This document shows, piece after piece, positions 52,109-64,000 of a stretch of DNA of 64,000 bases. Location: assembly GCA_902363595.1 (NCBI GenBank), contig CABJAP010000004.1:124001-188000 (forward strand). Direction: 5' to 3'. The stretch's first letter is position 1. The number at the start of each line of letters is the position of its first letter. The notes under the pieces were generated by a model. The model was not told the origin of the DNA, did no database searches, and worked only from the letters and a program-made list of their open reading frames with translations. Origin of the DNA: Clostridia bacterium (GTDB lineage Bacteria; Bacillota; Clostridia; Peptostreptococcales; Anaerovoracaceae). The position numbers were made by a program, and so were the translations under genes.

Positions 52109-52137
52109 GCAGGCGGGATGCGTTCCCGCCTGCTTTT
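52109..52137 (+). terminator. Rho-independent terminator after rplL
   Basis: GCAGGCGGG (52109-52117), loop ATGCGTT, CCCGCCTGC (52125-52133), then TTTT. The following spacer to 52466 shows no gene. Confidence 0.9.
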
Positions 52138-52466
52138 GCGTATAAAAAATGCTGTTTTTTACAGAACGTTTCCCGGATCGCAGCCTGCTTCCAGAACCTG
52201 ACTGGATCCTGGCGGGCTGGTCTAAATCTCGTGCCAAGGCTGATAGGGCCAAGGCCAGGCAGCTGATCAATCAAGCGGCGGCTTGAACAATGCGGCACAT
52301 CAGGCAAAATCGGTTGCTGTAAAAATAAATATTCCTTATTTCTATGCGTCGCCTCCCCTCGCTGGGCTGCACCCGATCACGCCCCGCCTATCGGGCAAAA
52401 TCCCCATCGCAAATGACCAAATCTATTCACCCGAAAGCAAAAAACTAGAAATTTCCAAAAATAATG

Positions 52467-52495
52467 TTGACAAATTGACACCTCCGTGATATCAT
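52467..52495 (+). promoter_or_regulatory. Promoter of rpoB-rpoC
   Basis: TTGACA (52467-52472), 17 bases, extended -10 TGA-TATCAT (52490-52495). A second TTGACA is at 52475-52480, giving 9 bases to the same -10 and so not used with it. Confidence 0.8.
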
Positions 52496-52546
52496 ATTAG
52501 ACTGCCACGCAAATGTAATTTGTTAGAGATATAAGGAGTGATAAAT

Positions 52547-55500
52547 ATGCCAAAGCCAGTAAAATTAGGTAGAAAAGACCGTATGACATTTTCCAAGATC
52601 AATGAAGTCGCGGAAATGCCAAATCTGATCCAGATTCAAACGGATTCCTACGATTGGTTCATCAAAGAAGGCCTGCAGGAAGTCTTTGAGGACATATCCC
52701 CGATTAAGGATTATGCAGGAAATTTAGTGCTTGAATTTATCGACTATTCCTTAAACGATCCTCCCAAATACGAGCAGGAGGAATGTAAGGAACGCGATGT
52801 AACATATGCAGCTCCACTTAAAGTAAAAGTAAGATTAATCAATAAAGAAACAGGGGAAGTAAAAGAGCAGGAAGTATTCATGGGGGACTTCCCGCTGATG
52901 ACCGAAAAAGGTACCTTCATCTATAACGGCGCCGAGCGAGTGGTGGTAACTCAGCTGGTGCGTTCTCCGGGACCTTATTATGCGGTAGAAATAGACAAGT
53001 CGGGTAAAAATCTATTCTCGACGACCATTATTCCAAACAGGGGGGCATGGCTTGAATATGAGACGGATTCCAATGAAATCATCTCAGTAAGAGTTGACCG
53101 TACCAGAAAACAGCCTGTCACAACACTCCTTCGAGCACTGGGGATGGGAAGCGATCAGGAGATTATTGATACCTTCGGAGAAGACACAAGACTTAGAAGA
53201 ACCCTGGAAAAGGATGCGACTGACAGCTACGAAGAAGGTTTGAAAGAAATCTATAAAAAGCTCAGACCAGGAGAGCCGCCTACCGTGGAAAGCGCCGAGT
53301 CTCTGCTCAATTCCTTATTTTTTGACCCGAAACGATATGACCTTGCCAAAGTAGGCAGATATAAATACAATAAAAAACTGGGACTCTTCAACCGGATCGT
53401 GGATCGTGTCGCAGCAGAAGATGTGACAGACCCCAATACCGGTGAAATTCTGGTTGAAAAAGACCAGCGCATCGATGCACAGATGGCCCGCCAGATTGAA
53501 AACGCCGGCGTCCATCATATCTTCGCGTATGGAAACGATGAAGAGACCGTGACAAAAATAATCGGCAACCAGTTCGTCGACATCAGCACCTACGTGGAAT
53601 TCGACCTTTCCGACACCAAGATTCCGGATAAGGTTTATTATCCGGTACTGATGGAAATACTCAGTGAAAACGAAGGAAGCGATGAAGCATCTCTTAAAGA
53701 AGCCCTGGTTTCCAGAAAGCATGACCTGTCGCCCAAGCATATTCTCATCGCCGATATCATCGCCTCAGTCAGCTATATCCTCAACCTGAACTATGGAATT
53801 GGAGAAGTTGATGACATCGACCATCTGGGCAACCGGAGACTGAGAACCGTGGGCGAACTGCTGCAAAATCAGTTCCGCATCGGTCTTGCCAGAATGGAGC
53901 GAACCGTTAAAGAGAGAATGACCACACAGGATATCGAAATCGCAACGCCTCAGGCGCTGATGAACATTCGTCCTGTGACGGCTTCCATCAAAGAATTTTT
54001 CGGAAGCTCCCAGCTATCCCAGTTTATGGACCAGACCAATCCGCTGGCCGAGCTGACACACAAGAGAAGACTGTCGGCTCTGGGTCCGGGAGGACTGTCC
54101 AGAGAGAGAGCCGGATTCGAAGTACGTGACGTACATCATTCCCATTATGGAAGAATGTGCCCCATCGAGACACCAGAAGGCCCTAACATTGGGCTGATTG
54201 GCTCCTTAACAACTTATGGAATTATCAATGAATATGGATTTATCGAAACTCCGTATCGTGTAGTAGATAAAGAGACAGGCCGTGTAACGGATGAAATCCA
54301 TTACCTGACGGCCGATGATGAAGAAGATAAAATCGTAGCCCAGGCTAACGAACCGCTGGATTCAGAAGGACACTTCGTCAATCTGAAGGTAGCTTCCCGC
54401 GGTGTAGGCGGAGAAATCGACCTGATGCCGAGAGATCAAATCGACTATATGGACGTTTCGCCCAAGCAGGTTGTATCTGTGGCTACTGCGATGATCCCCT
54501 TCCTGGAAAACGATGACGCCAACCGGGCGCTGATGGGTTCCAACATGCAGCGTCAGGCTGTTCCGCTTCTGGTAACGGAAGCGCCGATCGTCGGAACCGG
54601 AATGGAGCACAAGGCTGCTAAGGATTCGGGTGTCGTACAGCTGGCTAAAAATTCCGGTACGGTAGAATTCGTCGATGCCGATAGAATCACCATCCGCAGG
54701 GATGACGGAAAAGGAACGGATAAATACACACTGCTTAAATTTAAACGTTCTAACCAGGGAACCTGCATTAACCAGAGACCGATTGTCTGTCACGGCGAAC
54801 ATGTAGAGGCCGGAGAAGTAATTGCCGACGGTCCTTCCACTGAAAACGGTGAAGTCGCACTGGGCAAAAACCTGCTGATCGGCTTCATGACTTGGGAAGG
54901 CTACAATTACGAGGATGCAATCATACTCAATGAAAGACTGATTATGGAGGATGTTCTCACATCCATCCATATTGAAGAATATGAATCCGAAGCCAGGGAT
55001 ACCAAGCTGGGACCGGAAGAGATCACCAGAGATATCCCCAATGTGGGCGAAGACGCGCTCAAGGACTTGGATGAAGAAGGCATTATCCGAATTGGTGCTG
55101 AAGTTAACGCATCCGATATTCTGGTTGGCAAAGTAACTCCAAAGGGAGAAACGGAGCTGACTGCGGAAGAAAGACTGCTGCGGGCTATTTTCGGAGAGAA
55201 AGCCAGAGAAGTTAGAGATACCTCGCTTCGTGTTCCTCACGGAGAGACTGGTATTGTAGTCGACGTAAAGATTTTCTCAAGAGAAAACGGCGATGAGCTG
55301 CCTCCAGGCGTAAACAAACTGGTGCGCTGCTATATTGCCACCAAGAGGAAGATCAACGTGGGAGACAAGATGGCCGGACGCCACGGAAACAAAGGTGTTA
55401 TTTCCAGAATCCTGCCGGAAGAAGATATGCCGTTTATGGAAAACGGCCAGTCCCTGCAGGTCATGCTCAACCCTCTGGGTGTACCTTCCCGAATGAACGT

Positions 55501-56245
55501 CGGACAGGTGCTGGAGGTTCATCTGGGATTGGCGGCCAAGAGAAAAGACTGGTATATCGCTACGCCGGTATTTGATGGAGCAAACGAAAAGGATATCATT
55601 CAGCTGTTGGATGAAGTCGGCGTTGATAAAAGCGGGAAACTGAAATTAAGAGACGGACGTACTGGCGAGCAGTTCGATAATCCGGTAACCGTGGGCTACA
55701 TGTATATGCTGAAGCTTCACCATCTGGTAGACGACAAAATTCACGCCAGAAGTACAGGTCCGTATTCATTGGTTACCCAGCAGCCTCTGGGAGGAAAAGC
55801 CCAGTTCGGCGGACAGCGTTTTGGGGAAATGGAAGTTTGGGCACTGGAAGCATACGGTGCTGCATATACTCTGCAGGAAATCCTTACGGTTAAGTCTGAC
55901 GATATCGTAGGGCGTGTCAAGACCTATGAAGCAATCGTCAAGGGCGAGAACATTCCTGAACCGGGAATCCCCGAATCCTTTAAGGTTCTGATCAAAGAAA
56001 TGCAGAGTCTGGGACTTGATGTAAAAGTTCTGACCGAGGACAACGAAGAGATTGAAATCAAGGAGGCGCCGGAGATGGAAGGTTTGTCCGCCATCGAAGA
56101 TATTATCGACGCTGATCCTGATGTTGCCGACGAAGACGAAATCTTCGATGAAGGCGGTTTCTCAGAAGAGGGGCCGGACGATGACGATTTGGAGGATGAC
56201 CTGGAAGACGACGTGCTGGCCGAAGATCCGGATGAACGGTTATAG
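52547..56245 (+). CDS. rpoB: RNA polymerase beta subunit
   Basis: A 1232-residue core polymerase subunit. ATG 52547 follows AAGGAG; a GTG nine bases earlier overlaps that site. The rifampicin pocket reads [20 protein letters not shown] followed by [10 protein letters not shown], with Asp, His and Ser at the resistance positions, so it is not a known rifampicin-resistance form. Also visible are [17 protein letters not shown] and the C-terminal [20 protein letters not shown]. The tail is long and acidic (last about 55 residues rich in Asp/Glu). Confidence 0.98.
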   Translation: MPKPVKLGRKDRMTFSKINEVAEMPNLIQIQTDSYDWFIKEGLQEVFEDISPIKDYAGNLVLEFIDYSLNDPPKYEQEECKERDVTYAAPLKVKVRLINKETGEVKEQEVFMGDFPLMTEKGTFIYNGAERVVVTQLVRSPGPYYAVEIDKSGKNLFSTTIIPNRGAWLEYETDSNEIISVRVDRTRKQPVTTLLRALGMGSDQEIIDTFGEDTRLRRTLEKDATDSYEEGLKEIYKKLRPGEPPTVESAESLLNSLFFDPKRYDLAKVGRYKYNKKLGLFNRIVDRVAAEDVTDPNTGEILVEKDQRIDAQMARQIENAGVHHIFAYGNDEETVTKIIGNQFVDISTYVEFDLSDTKIPDKVYYPVLMEILSENEGSDEASLKEALVSRKHDLSPKHILIADIIASVSYILNLNYGIGEVDDIDHLGNRRLRTVGELLQNQFRIGLARMERTVKERMTTQDIEIATPQALMNIRPVTASIKEFFGSSQLSQFMDQTNPLAELTHKRRLSALGPGGLSRERAGFEVRDVHHSHYGRMCPIETPEGPNIGLIGSLTTYGIINEYGFIETPYRVVDKETGRVTDEIHYLTADDEEDKIVAQANEPLDSEGHFVNLKVASRGVGGEIDLMPRDQIDYMDVSPKQVVSVATAMIPFLENDDANRALMGSNMQRQAVPLLVTEAPIVGTGMEHKAAKDSGVVQLAKNSGTVEFVDADRITIRRDDGKGTDKYTLLKFKRSNQGTCINQRPIVCHGEHVEAGEVIADGPSTENGEVALGKNLLIGFMTWEGYNYEDAIILNERLIMEDVLTSIHIEEYESEARDTKLGPEEITRDIPNVGEDALKDLDEEGIIRIGAEVNASDILVGKVTPKGETELTAEERLLRAIFGEKAREVRDTSLRVPHGETGIVVDVKIFSRENGDELPPGVNKLVRCYIATKRKINVGDKMAGRHGNKGVISRILPEEDMPFMENGQSLQVMLNPLGVPSRMNVGQVLEVHLGLAAKRKDWYIATPVFDGANEKDIIQLLDEVGVDKSGKLKLRDGRTGEQFDNPVTVGYMYMLKLHHLVDDKIHARSTGPYSLVTQQPLGGKAQFGGQRFGEMEVWALEAYGAAYTLQEILTVKSDDIVGRVKTYEAIVKGENIPEPGIPESFKVLIKEMQSLGLDVKVLTEDNEEIEIKEAPEMEGLSAIEDIIDADPDVADEDEIFDEGGFSEEGPDDDDLEDDLEDDVLAEDPDERL

Positions 56246-56269
56246 GGAATAGGGAAGGAGAAGTGACCA

Positions 56270-59200
56270 ATGAGTGAAAACAACAACTATGAGTTAAATA
56301 ATTTTGAATCCCTGCAGATCGGCCTGGCTTCCACAGAGAAGATCCTGGAATGGTCGCACGGAGAGGTTACAAAACCTGAAACTATTAACTACAGGACCTT
56401 AAAGCCGGAGAAGGAAGGCCTTTTCTGCGAAAGGATATTTGGACCTCAAAAGGACTGGGAATGTCACTGCGGAAAGTACAAGAGGATTCGTTACAAAGGA
56501 ATCGTCTGCGATCGATGCGGTGTTGAAGTTACAAAAGCAAAGGTTAGAAGAGAGCGGATGGGCCACATCAAGCTGGCCGCGCCGGTATCCCATATTTGGT
56601 ACTTTAAGGGCATCCCGTCAAGAATGGGACTGGTTCTCGACATATCGCCGAGAAATCTGGAAAAGGTCCTGTACTTTGCCGCATATATTGTGCTCGATCC
56701 CGGTTCCACGGAATTCGCGTATAAAGAAGTGCTGACCGAACAGCAGTACAGAGAAGCAAAAGAGAAATACGGAAATGAATTCAAGGCTGCCATGGGCGCG
56801 GAAGCAGTAAGAGAGCTGCTGACCCATATCGACCTGGGAGAGTTGTCTGAAGAACTGCGGGGCAAGCTGAAGGACGCCACCGGACAGAAAAAAATCCGTA
56901 TTGTAAGACGTCTGGAGGTTCTCGAAGCTCTGAGAGCATCCGGCAATAAACCGGAGTGGATGATCCTGGAAGTGATTCCCGTTATCCCGCCGGATCTGAG
57001 ACCGATGGTTCAGCTGGACGGCGGCAGATTCGCCACCTCCGACCTGAACGATTTATATCGGAGAGTAATCAACCGTAACAATAGACTCAACCGTCTGCTG
57101 GAGCTGGGCGCGCCCGATATCATCGTGAGAAACGAAAAGAGAATGCTCCAGGAAGCGGTGGACGCCCTCATCGATAACGGCAGAAGAGGCCGGCCGGTAA
57201 CAGGACCGGGATCCAGACCGCTCAAATCCCTGTCTGACATGCTCAAAGGAAAACAGGGACGTTTCAGACAGAACCTGCTGGGTAAGCGTGTCGACTACTC
57301 GGGCCGTTCCGTAATCGTAGTCGGACCGGAGCTGCGCTTCTGGCAGTGCGGTCTGCCTAAGAAGATGGCTCTGGAACTGTTCAAACCCTTCATCATGAAA
57401 AAGCTGGTGGAAAACGGTTACGCCCACAACATCAAGAGCGCCAAGAGAATGGTTGAAAAAGTAAGGCCGGAAGTGTGGGATGTGCTGGAAGGCGTCATCA
57501 AGGAACACCCGGTTATGCTCAACCGTGCTCCGACCCTTCACAGACTGGGTATCCAGGCCTTTGAGCCGGTGCTGGTGGAAGGAAAAGCTATCAAACTTCA
57601 TCCGCTGGTATGTACAGCCTTCAACGCTGACTTTGACGGCGACCAGATGGCGGTACACGTACCTCTTTCTGTTGAAGCTCAGGCGGAAGCCAGATTCCTC
57701 ATGCTCTCCGTGAACAACATTCTGGCGCCCAAGGATGGTTCTCCGATCACAACGCCGACGCAGGATATGATCCTGGGAAGCTACTACCTGACCCATCCTG
57801 GCGTGGATGAAAGAGACACGCCGGCCGAAAAGGGCGACGGAAAAGTATTTACCGACATCGACGAAATGTTGATGGCTTATCAGAATAAAGAAGTGGGGCT
57901 TCACGCCAAAGTAAAAGTCCGCATGTATAAGGACGAAGACGACAAGCGGGGCAAGCTGGTGGAATCCACGGTTGGAAGATTTATCTTCAACCAGGAAATT
58001 CCGCAGGACCTGGGCTTTGTCGATCGGGAAGCCGATCCTTATGCGCTGGAAATCGACTTCCTGTGCGATAAGAAAAAGCTGGGACAGATCATCGACCGCT
58101 GCTACCGGATCCACGGAAACACCGGGACGGCCATCATGCTGGACTATATCAAAGACATGGGCTTCCACTATTCCACAAGAGCAGCCATTACCATTGGTAT
58201 TTCCGACATGGAGATCCCAGAAGCAAAACAGGGGATCATTGAAGAATCGGAAAAAATGGTTGACAAATATGAAAAAGCCTTCCGTAAAGGACTTGTTTCC
58301 AACCAGGAACGATATGAGAAGGTTATCGAGATTTGGAACAAGACGACCGACGATGTGGCCGACGCTCTGATGGACTCCCTGGGTTCTTTGAACAATCTGT
58401 TCATCATGGCCCATTCAGGAGCTCGAGGCAGCAAGAACCAGATCAGACAGATCGGCGGTATGCGTGGTCTGATGGCCAACGCCACAGGTAAAACCATCGA
58501 AATGCCGATCAAAGCCAACTTCCGTGAAGGGCTGTCCGTACTGGAATACTTTATTTCCTCCAACGGCGCCAGAAAGGGTCTGGCCGATACGGCGCTGAGA
58601 ACGGCTGACTCCGGTTACCTGACAAGACGACTTGTTGACGTTTCCCATAACGTCATTGTCCGCGAATTTGACTGCGGCACAGACGAAGGTATCGAAGTAA
58701 GAGCCTTCACAGACGGCAAGGAAGTAATCGAATCGCTGAAACTGCGTATCATCGGCAGAACCTCGCTTACGGATATCTATCATCCGGAAACTGGCGTGAT
58801 GCTGGTGGAGCAGAATGAAGAGATCACAGAAGATCAGGCACAGGCCATCGAAGATGCGGGCATCAAATCCGTAGCCATTCGTTCGGTAATGACCTGCCAC
58901 AGCAAGACGGGAATCTGCGCCAAGTGCTACGGCCGCAACCTGGCCACCGGCGAAGCGGTTAATATCGGTGAGGCGGTCGGCATCACAGCCGCCCAGTCCA
59001 TCGGAGAACCGGGTACCCAGCTGACCATGAGAACGTTCCACACTGGCGGTGTAGCGGGTTCCGACATTACCCACGGTCTGCCTAGAGTTGAGGAGCTGTT
59101 CGAAGCCAGAAAGCCGAAAGGTCTGGCCGAAATCTGCGAAGCGGACGGCACGGTGGTTTCCATCGAAGCCAGAAAAGACAACAAGACGCTGGTTAAAGTC

Positions 59201-60043
59201 CGCGGCGAAGAGGAACGGGAATATATCGTGCCTTACGGCGCCAGACTCAATGTGAAAGAAGGCGACTATGTGCTGGCAGGACAGAATATTACCAGAGGAC
59301 CGCTGGATCCGAAGGATATCTTAAGGCTCAACGGCGTAGAGGGTGTATATCAGTACCTGCTCAAGGAAGTGCAGCGAGTGTATAAGCAACAGGGTGTAGA
59401 TATCAACGACAAGCATGTAGAAGTAATCGTAAGTCAGATGCTTTCCAAGTGCAAGATCACCGATGCGGGTGAAACCAAGCTGCTCCCGGGAGGACAGTAC
59501 AGCAAGCATGAGATCGAGGAGGCCAATGCGGCGCTTTCGGAGGATCAGGAACCGGCTAAATACGAAAGGATTCTTCTTGGTATTACCAAGGCCTCCTTGG
59601 CAACCAATTCCTTCCTGTCTGCGGCATCCTTCCAGGAAACCACAAGAGTGCTGACCGACGCGGCGATCAAGGGTAAAAACGATAAGCTGCTTGGTCTTAA
59701 GGAAAACGTTATCATTGGTAAACTTATCCCTGCGGGAACCGGTATGAAACGTTATAAGAATATCGACCTGGATTATGGTGTAAATACAGCTCTCATGGAG
59801 GCCTATACGGCGATGATGGCTGAGCAGGAAGAAGAGGATGATGATTTTCTGGCAGAAGCTCCGGAAATGGAGGCTGTAAGCCGTCAGCCGGAAATCGAAG
59901 TCGACGAAATTGAAGCCGATATCGAAGAAATCTTTGAGCTGGAGGATGATGCTGATCTGGAACTGGCAGATGCCGACGCAGAAGTAGCTCAGGCGCCGAT
60001 TCAAGGAGAATCTTCCGAGATCATCGAGTTTGATGAAGAATAA
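56270..60043 (+). CDS. rpoC: RNA polymerase beta-prime subunit
   Basis: A 1257-residue catalytic subunit. It has the N-terminal zinc ribbon ([20 protein letters not shown]), the magnesium-binding [15 protein letters not shown], the trigger loop and bridge helix region ([20 protein letters not shown]) and the second zinc site ([16 protein letters not shown]). Like RpoB it ends in an acidic tail (about 70 residues rich in Asp/Glu). AAGGAGAAG precedes the ATG, 24 bases after rpoB. Confidence 0.98.
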   Translation: MSENNNYELNNFESLQIGLASTEKILEWSHGEVTKPETINYRTLKPEKEGLFCERIFGPQKDWECHCGKYKRIRYKGIVCDRCGVEVTKAKVRRERMGHIKLAAPVSHIWYFKGIPSRMGLVLDISPRNLEKVLYFAAYIVLDPGSTEFAYKEVLTEQQYREAKEKYGNEFKAAMGAEAVRELLTHIDLGELSEELRGKLKDATGQKKIRIVRRLEVLEALRASGNKPEWMILEVIPVIPPDLRPMVQLDGGRFATSDLNDLYRRVINRNNRLNRLLELGAPDIIVRNEKRMLQEAVDALIDNGRRGRPVTGPGSRPLKSLSDMLKGKQGRFRQNLLGKRVDYSGRSVIVVGPELRFWQCGLPKKMALELFKPFIMKKLVENGYAHNIKSAKRMVEKVRPEVWDVLEGVIKEHPVMLNRAPTLHRLGIQAFEPVLVEGKAIKLHPLVCTAFNADFDGDQMAVHVPLSVEAQAEARFLMLSVNNILAPKDGSPITTPTQDMILGSYYLTHPGVDERDTPAEKGDGKVFTDIDEMLMAYQNKEVGLHAKVKVRMYKDEDDKRGKLVESTVGRFIFNQEIPQDLGFVDREADPYALEIDFLCDKKKLGQIIDRCYRIHGNTGTAIMLDYIKDMGFHYSTRAAITIGISDMEIPEAKQGIIEESEKMVDKYEKAFRKGLVSNQERYEKVIEIWNKTTDDVADALMDSLGSLNNLFIMAHSGARGSKNQIRQIGGMRGLMANATGKTIEMPIKANFREGLSVLEYFISSNGARKGLADTALRTADSGYLTRRLVDVSHNVIVREFDCGTDEGIEVRAFTDGKEVIESLKLRIIGRTSLTDIYHPETGVMLVEQNEEITEDQAQAIEDAGIKSVAIRSVMTCHSKTGICAKCYGRNLATGEAVNIGEAVGITAAQSIGEPGTQLTMRTFHTGGVAGSDITHGLPRVEELFEARKPKGLAEICEADGTVVSIEARKDNKTLVKVRGEEEREYIVPYGARLNVKEGDYVLAGQNITRGPLDPKDILRLNGVEGVYQYLLKEVQRVYKQQGVDINDKHVEVIVSQMLSKCKITDAGETKLLPGGQYSKHEIEEANAALSEDQEPAKYERILLGITKASLATNSFLSAASFQETTRVLTDAAIKGKNDKLLGLKENVIIGKLIPAGTGMKRYKNIDLDYGVNTALMEAYTAMMAEQEEEDDDFLAEAPEMEAVSRQPEIEVDEIEADIEEIFELEDDADLELADADAEVAQAPIQGESSEIIEFDEE

Positions 60044-60105
60044 AAAAGTTTCCTTCGGAAACGTTATTCGCGCTTCGCGCTCACTTTCACAAGGTAAACT
60101 TTTTT
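60042..60105 (+). terminator. Composite terminator after rpoC
   Basis: AAAAAAGTTT (60042-60051) and AAACTTTTT (60096-60105) close an outer stem; inside are GTTTCC/GGAAAC and a GCGCTTCGCGC hairpin. The T-run is part of the right arm. It separates rpoBC from the rpsL transcript. Confidence 0.7.
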
Positions 60106-60166
60106 GAAATACAGGAAATGCTACGCAATGGATATTTTCTGTATTATAAAAAATATTTGAATTAAA

Positions 60167-60229
60167 TTGACTTTTTGTGGAAACCTATGATAGAATTAAC
60201 TTCGGTCTCGGGCTTGACAAAGCCCGAGA
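60167..60229 (+). promoter_or_regulatory. Promoter and leader hairpin of rpsL operon
   Basis: TTGACT (60167-60172), 18 bases, extended -10 TGA-TAGAAT (60191-60196). Near the transcript start, TCTCGGGCTT (60206-60215) pairs perfectly with AAGCCCGAGA (60220-60229) around GACA. No T-run follows, so it may stabilise the mRNA or serve as a control stem. Confidence 0.65.
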
Positions 60230-60316
60230 TTCGAGTGCATAAAAAGATTTTAAGCTCAAATCGAGTTTGAAATAGACAAACAGGCTGCGGACAGCAGCGC
60301 AAGAAAGGAGAAAAGA

Positions 60317-60730
60317 ATGCCTACTATCAACCAATTAGTACGTCAGGGCAGAACCAGCAGCGTGAAAAAGTCAACTGCACCGGCTCTGGGTAAGGGTATG
60401 AACTCCATTAGAAGAGTTCCGACCAACGTTAATTCACCTCAGAAAAGAGGCGTATGTACGTCTGTAAAGACCGTTACCCCGAAAAAGCCGAATTCAGCTC
60501 TTAGAAAAGTTGCAAGGGTTCGTCTTACGAATGGTATCGAAGTAACAGCCTATATTCCTGGTATCGGCCACAACCTGCAGGAACATAGTGTTGTACTCAT
60601 CAGAGGCGGAAGAGTTAAGGACCTGCCAGGTGTAAGATATCACATCGTTCGCGGTACACTTGACACTGCTGGCGTAGCAGACAGAGGCAAAGCCCGTTCC
60701 AAATACGGCGCTAAACGCCCTAAGAAGTAG
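60317..60730 (+). CDS. rpsL: Ribosomal protein uS12
   Basis: A 137-residue decoding-centre protein. The [15 protein letters not shown] and [16 protein letters not shown] stretches contain the lysines (K43, K88 in E. coli numbering) that are altered in streptomycin resistance; both are wild-type here. AAAGGAG upstream. First gene of the str operon. Confidence 0.98.
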   Translation: MPTINQLVRQGRTSSVKKSTAPALGKGMNSIRRVPTNVNSPQKRGVCTSVKTVTPKKPNSALRKVARVRLTNGIEVTAYIPGIGHNLQEHSVVLIRGGRVKDLPGVRYHIVRGTLDTAGVADRGKARSKYGAKRPKK

Positions 60731-61494
<764 letters not shown>

Positions 61495-61524
61495 TGCGTA
61501 AAAACAGGTAGAAGGGAGGATATG

Positions 61525-63588
61525 ATGCCTAGAAGTTTTCCATTAGAAAAAACTAGAAATATTGGGATTATGGCGCACATTGACGCCGGTAAGACCACAA
61601 CCACAGAACGAATTCTTTTCTATACAGGAAGAACGCACAAACTCGGCGAAACGCATGAAGGCGCCGCCACAATGGACTGGATGGAACAGGAACAGGAACG
61701 TGGTATCACTATCACCTCTGCTGCTACTACAGCACAATGGAAAGACGTTAGAATCAATATTATCGATACACCGGGACACGTGGACTTCACCGTTGAGGTA
61801 GAGCGATCCCTGCGAGTACTGGACGGAGCGGTTACTGTACTTTGCGCCAAGGGCGGGGTTGAGCCCCAGTCCGAAACTGTTTGGAGACAGGCGGAAAAGT
61901 ACGGTGTTCCGAGAATGATCTTCGTCAACAAAATGGACATCATGGGAGCTGACTTTTTCAGAGTCGTAGACATGGTAAAAAACAGACTGAAGGCCAATGC
62001 AGTGCCTATTCAGCTGCCAATCGGTGCCCAGGAAGATTTTATTGGGATTATCGACTTAGTAGAGATGAAAGCAGAGATATACAAAGACGACTTAGGAAAG
62101 GAATTTGCTGTTGAGGAAATTCCGGAAGACCTGAAAGATACTGCTCAGGAATGGAGAGACAAGCTGGTGGAATCCGTTGCCGAAACGGATGAGGAGCTGA
62201 TGATGAAATTCCTGGAGGGCGAAGAACTGACAAAGAAAGAAATCAAAGACGCCATCAGAGTGCAGACTCTGGCCGGCGAAATGATTCCTGTAACTTGCGG
62301 TTCCGCTTACAGAAACAAAGGTGTTCAGATGATGCTGGATGCTGTTGTGGATTATATGCCTTCTCCGCTGGACATTCCGCCGATCAAGGGAATTGTTCCA
62401 GGAAAAGAAGAGGAAGAAGAACGGCCTGCTGATGATAAAGGTCCGTTTTCTGCTCTGGCATTTAAGATCATGGCCGACCCGTTTGTGGGAAAACTGGCCT
62501 TCTTTAGAGTGTACTCCGGCAGTCTCAAAGCGGGCTCCCACATTTACAACTCAACGAAGGGCAAGAAAGAAAGAATTGGCAGAATCCTGCAGATGCACGC
62601 CAACAAGAGGGAAGAAATCGAAGAGGTTTATTCCGGAGACATTGCAGCTGCAGTAGGATTGAAAGATACTACGACAGGGGATACTCTGTGTGATGATAAA
62701 CATGAGATCATCCTCGAATCTATGGAATTCCCCGATCCGGTAATTGAAATCGCCATTGAGCCGAAGACAAAGGCCGGTCAGGAAAAAATGGGTATCGCGC
62801 TTGCAAAGCTTGCGGAAGAAGACCCGACTTTCAAGACTTATACCAACGAAGATACCGGTCAGACCATCATCGCGGGTATGGGTGAACTTCACCTTGAAAT
62901 CATCGTAGACAGACTGCTGCGTGAATTCAAAGTAGAGGCCAACGTAGGTAAGCCACAGGTATCCTACAAAGAAACGATTTCACAGCCTGCTGATGTTGAC
63001 CATAAGTATGCGAAGCAGTCCGGCGGCCGTGGACAGTATGGACATGTTAAAATCAGAATTAACCCGAGAGAACCGGGCGAAGGCTTCGAGTTTACCAATG
63101 CAATTGTGGGCGGTGCGATTCCGAAGGAATACATCGGCAAAATTGAAGAAGGTATTAAGGAAGCGATGCAGACAGGTCCGATTGCCGGCTATCAGGTTGT
63201 TGACGTTGGCGTTGAACTTTATGATGGATCCTATCATGAAGTCGATTCCTCTGAAATGGCCTTCAAGATTGCCGCTTCCATGGCATTCAGAGAAGCCTGC
63301 AAGAAAGCGAAACCTGTACTCCTTGAGCCGATTTTCAAAGTTGAGGTTACAGTTCCGGATGAATACATGGGCGACGTAATCGGAGACATCAGTTCAAGAA
63401 GAGGCAGAATCGAAGGGTCTGACATGAACAACGGCGCAGTTGCGGTAAGAGGTTATGTGCCCCTTTCCGAAATGTTCGGTTATGCGACAGACCTGCGTTC
63501 AAAGACACAGGGCAGAGGCGTTTATGTTATGCAGTTCGACCACTTTGAGAAACTGCCCGATAACTTGGTGGAATCCATCAATAAATAA
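61525..63588 (+). CDS. fusA: Elongation factor G
   Basis: A 687-residue translocase GTPase. Of two adjacent ATGs (61522 and 61525) the second is better spaced from GGGAGGA. G1 is [11 protein letters not shown]2 RGITITSA, G3 DTPGHVDF, G4 NKMD and G5 GSAYRNKG; domains II-V follow, with the tip region [20 protein letters not shown]. It moves tRNA and mRNA through the ribosome. Third gene of the str operon. Confidence 0.98.
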   Translation: MPRSFPLEKTRNIGIMAHIDAGKTTTTERILFYTGRTHKLGETHEGAATMDWMEQEQERGITITSAATTAQWKDVRINIIDTPGHVDFTVEVERSLRVLDGAVTVLCAKGGVEPQSETVWRQAEKYGVPRMIFVNKMDIMGADFFRVVDMVKNRLKANAVPIQLPIGAQEDFIGIIDLVEMKAEIYKDDLGKEFAVEEIPEDLKDTAQEWRDKLVESVAETDEELMMKFLEGEELTKKEIKDAIRVQTLAGEMIPVTCGSAYRNKGVQMMLDAVVDYMPSPLDIPPIKGIVPGKEEEEERPADDKGPFSALAFKIMADPFVGKLAFFRVYSGSLKAGSHIYNSTKGKKERIGRILQMHANKREEIEEVYSGDIAAAVGLKDTTTGDTLCDDKHEIILESMEFPDPVIEIAIEPKTKAGQEKMGIALAKLAEEDPTFKTYTNEDTGQTIIAGMGELHLEIIVDRLLREFKVEANVGKPQVSYKETISQPADVDHKYAKQSGGRGQYGHVKIRINPREPGEGFEFTNAIVGGAIPKEYIGKIEEGIKEAMQTGPIAGYQVVDVGVELYDGSYHEVDSSEMAFKIAASMAFREACKKAKPVLLEPIFKVEVTVPDEYMGDVIGDISSRRGRIEGSDMNNGAVAVRGYVPLSEMFGYATDLRSKTQGRGVYVMQFDHFEKLPDNLVESINK

Positions 63589-63591
63589 CCT

Positions 63592-63625
63592 TTCTTCCAC
63601 GAAAACGGCATGGCCGTGGGAAGAA
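63592..63625 (+). other. Stem-loop between fusA and tuf
   Basis: TTCTTCC (63592-63598) pairs with GGAAGAA (63619-63625), with inner stem ACGGC (63605-63609)/GCCGT (63613-63617). There is no T-run; it may be an mRNA processing or stability element. Confidence 0.5.
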
Positions 63626-63671
63626 GGGATTGCGATCCGCCAGGTGCGGGTCGAGAGAAAGGAGAATAAAA

Positions 63672-64000
63672 ATGGCAAAGGCAAAGTTTGAAAGAAACAA
63701 ACCACATATCAATATCGGAACCATTGGACACGTAGACCATGGTAAGACAACTCTGACGGCAGCGATCACAACGACCCTGCAGCAGAGATACCAGCTGGGT
63801 GAAAAGGTAGCTTTCGACCAGATCGATAAAGCTCCGGAAGAAAAAGAAAGAGGAATCACCATCGCGACCGCTCACGTAGAGTATGAAACACCCAACAGAC
63901 ACTACGCGCACGTAGACTGCCCGGGACATGCGGACTATGTAAAGAACATGATCACAGGAGCAGCTCAGATGGACGGAGCGATCCTGGTAGTAGCAGCGAC
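63672..64000 (+). CDS. tuf: Elongation factor Tu, 3'-truncated by window
   Basis: The first about 109 residues of EF-Tu, cut by the right edge. It begins [20 protein letters not shown], with G1 [10 protein letters not shown]2 region [11 protein letters not shown] and G3 [27 protein letters not shown] precedes the ATG. It delivers aminoacyl-tRNA to the ribosome and is the last usual gene of the str operon. Confidence 0.97.
   Translation, partial: MAKAKFERNKPHINIGTIGHVDHGKTTLTAAITTTLQQRYQLGEKVAFDQIDKAPEEKERGITIATAHVEYETPNRHYAHVDCPGHADYVKNMITGAAQMDGAILVVAA

Noticed and set aside
57053..58414. Open frame of 453 codons on the minus strand inside rpoC
   Set aside because: Fully antisense to a highly conserved gene, with no motif or ribosome site.
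60214..60242. TTGACA inside the rpsL leader stem as a second promoter
   Set aside because: No acceptable -10 lies at 16-18 bases, and the hexamer is explained by the stem-loop.

Overview
The window looks like about 64 kb of chromosome from an anaerobic Gram-positive bacterium of the class Clostridia. A strictly fermentative, amino-acid-using lineage such as Anaerovoracaceae (Clostridiales Family XIII) is my best guess, from memory of gene content only. Supporting signs are strong AGGAGG ribosome sites, TTGACA/TATAAT promoters, a Trp T-box, a BofA homologue, the order pcrA-ligA and SRP RNA-dnaX-ybaB-recR, an energy-converting Ech hydrogenase, and no respiratory chain genes. No insertion sequence, prophage, CRISPR array, rRNA or tRNA gene was recognised.

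Layout. Bases 1-2.3 kb: end of a UDP-GlcNAc 2-epimerase gene and an LCP cell-wall ligase. 3-10 kb: a metallophosphoesterase; a PAS/pseudo-receiver protein divergent from an MFS exporter with shared -35 bases; a PepV-like dipeptidase; and a membrane protein/XRE regulator/lipoprotein operon with an operator around its promoter. 10-16.3 kb: NhaA, then a two-component system and an FtsX-type ABC exporter preceded by a BceR-like box. 16.7-19.8 kb: a Trp T-box and a trpXYZ-type importer. 19.8-31 kb: cardiolipin synthase, a LysM protein, a site-2 protease, PcrA, LigA, an AIR-synthase-like protein, SRP RNA, DnaX, YbaB, RecR and BofA. 31-36.5 kb: three APC amino-acid permeases, the first two a tandem duplication with the same operator, promoter and leader hairpin. 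37-42.7 kb: a complete echABCDEF operon whose EchF has six [4Fe-4S] motifs instead of two. 42.7-48.5 kb: an unknown gene, CstA, an XRE/membrane-protein pair, a sigma/anti-sigma pair and a hotdog thioesterase. 48.5-64 kb: rpmG-secE-nusG-rplKA-rplJL-rpoBC-rpsL-rpsG-fusA-tuf, with several RNA leaders.

How it fits together (inference). Amino acids, peptides and pyruvate enter through the permeases, PepV and CstA. Their oxidation would reduce ferredoxin, and Ech would re-oxidise it to H2 while pumping ions. NhaA and other ion-coupled carriers would then use or balance the gradient. The most unusual items are the expanded EchF, the conserved control region of the paired permeases, and the several palindromic operators beside small XRE regulators.
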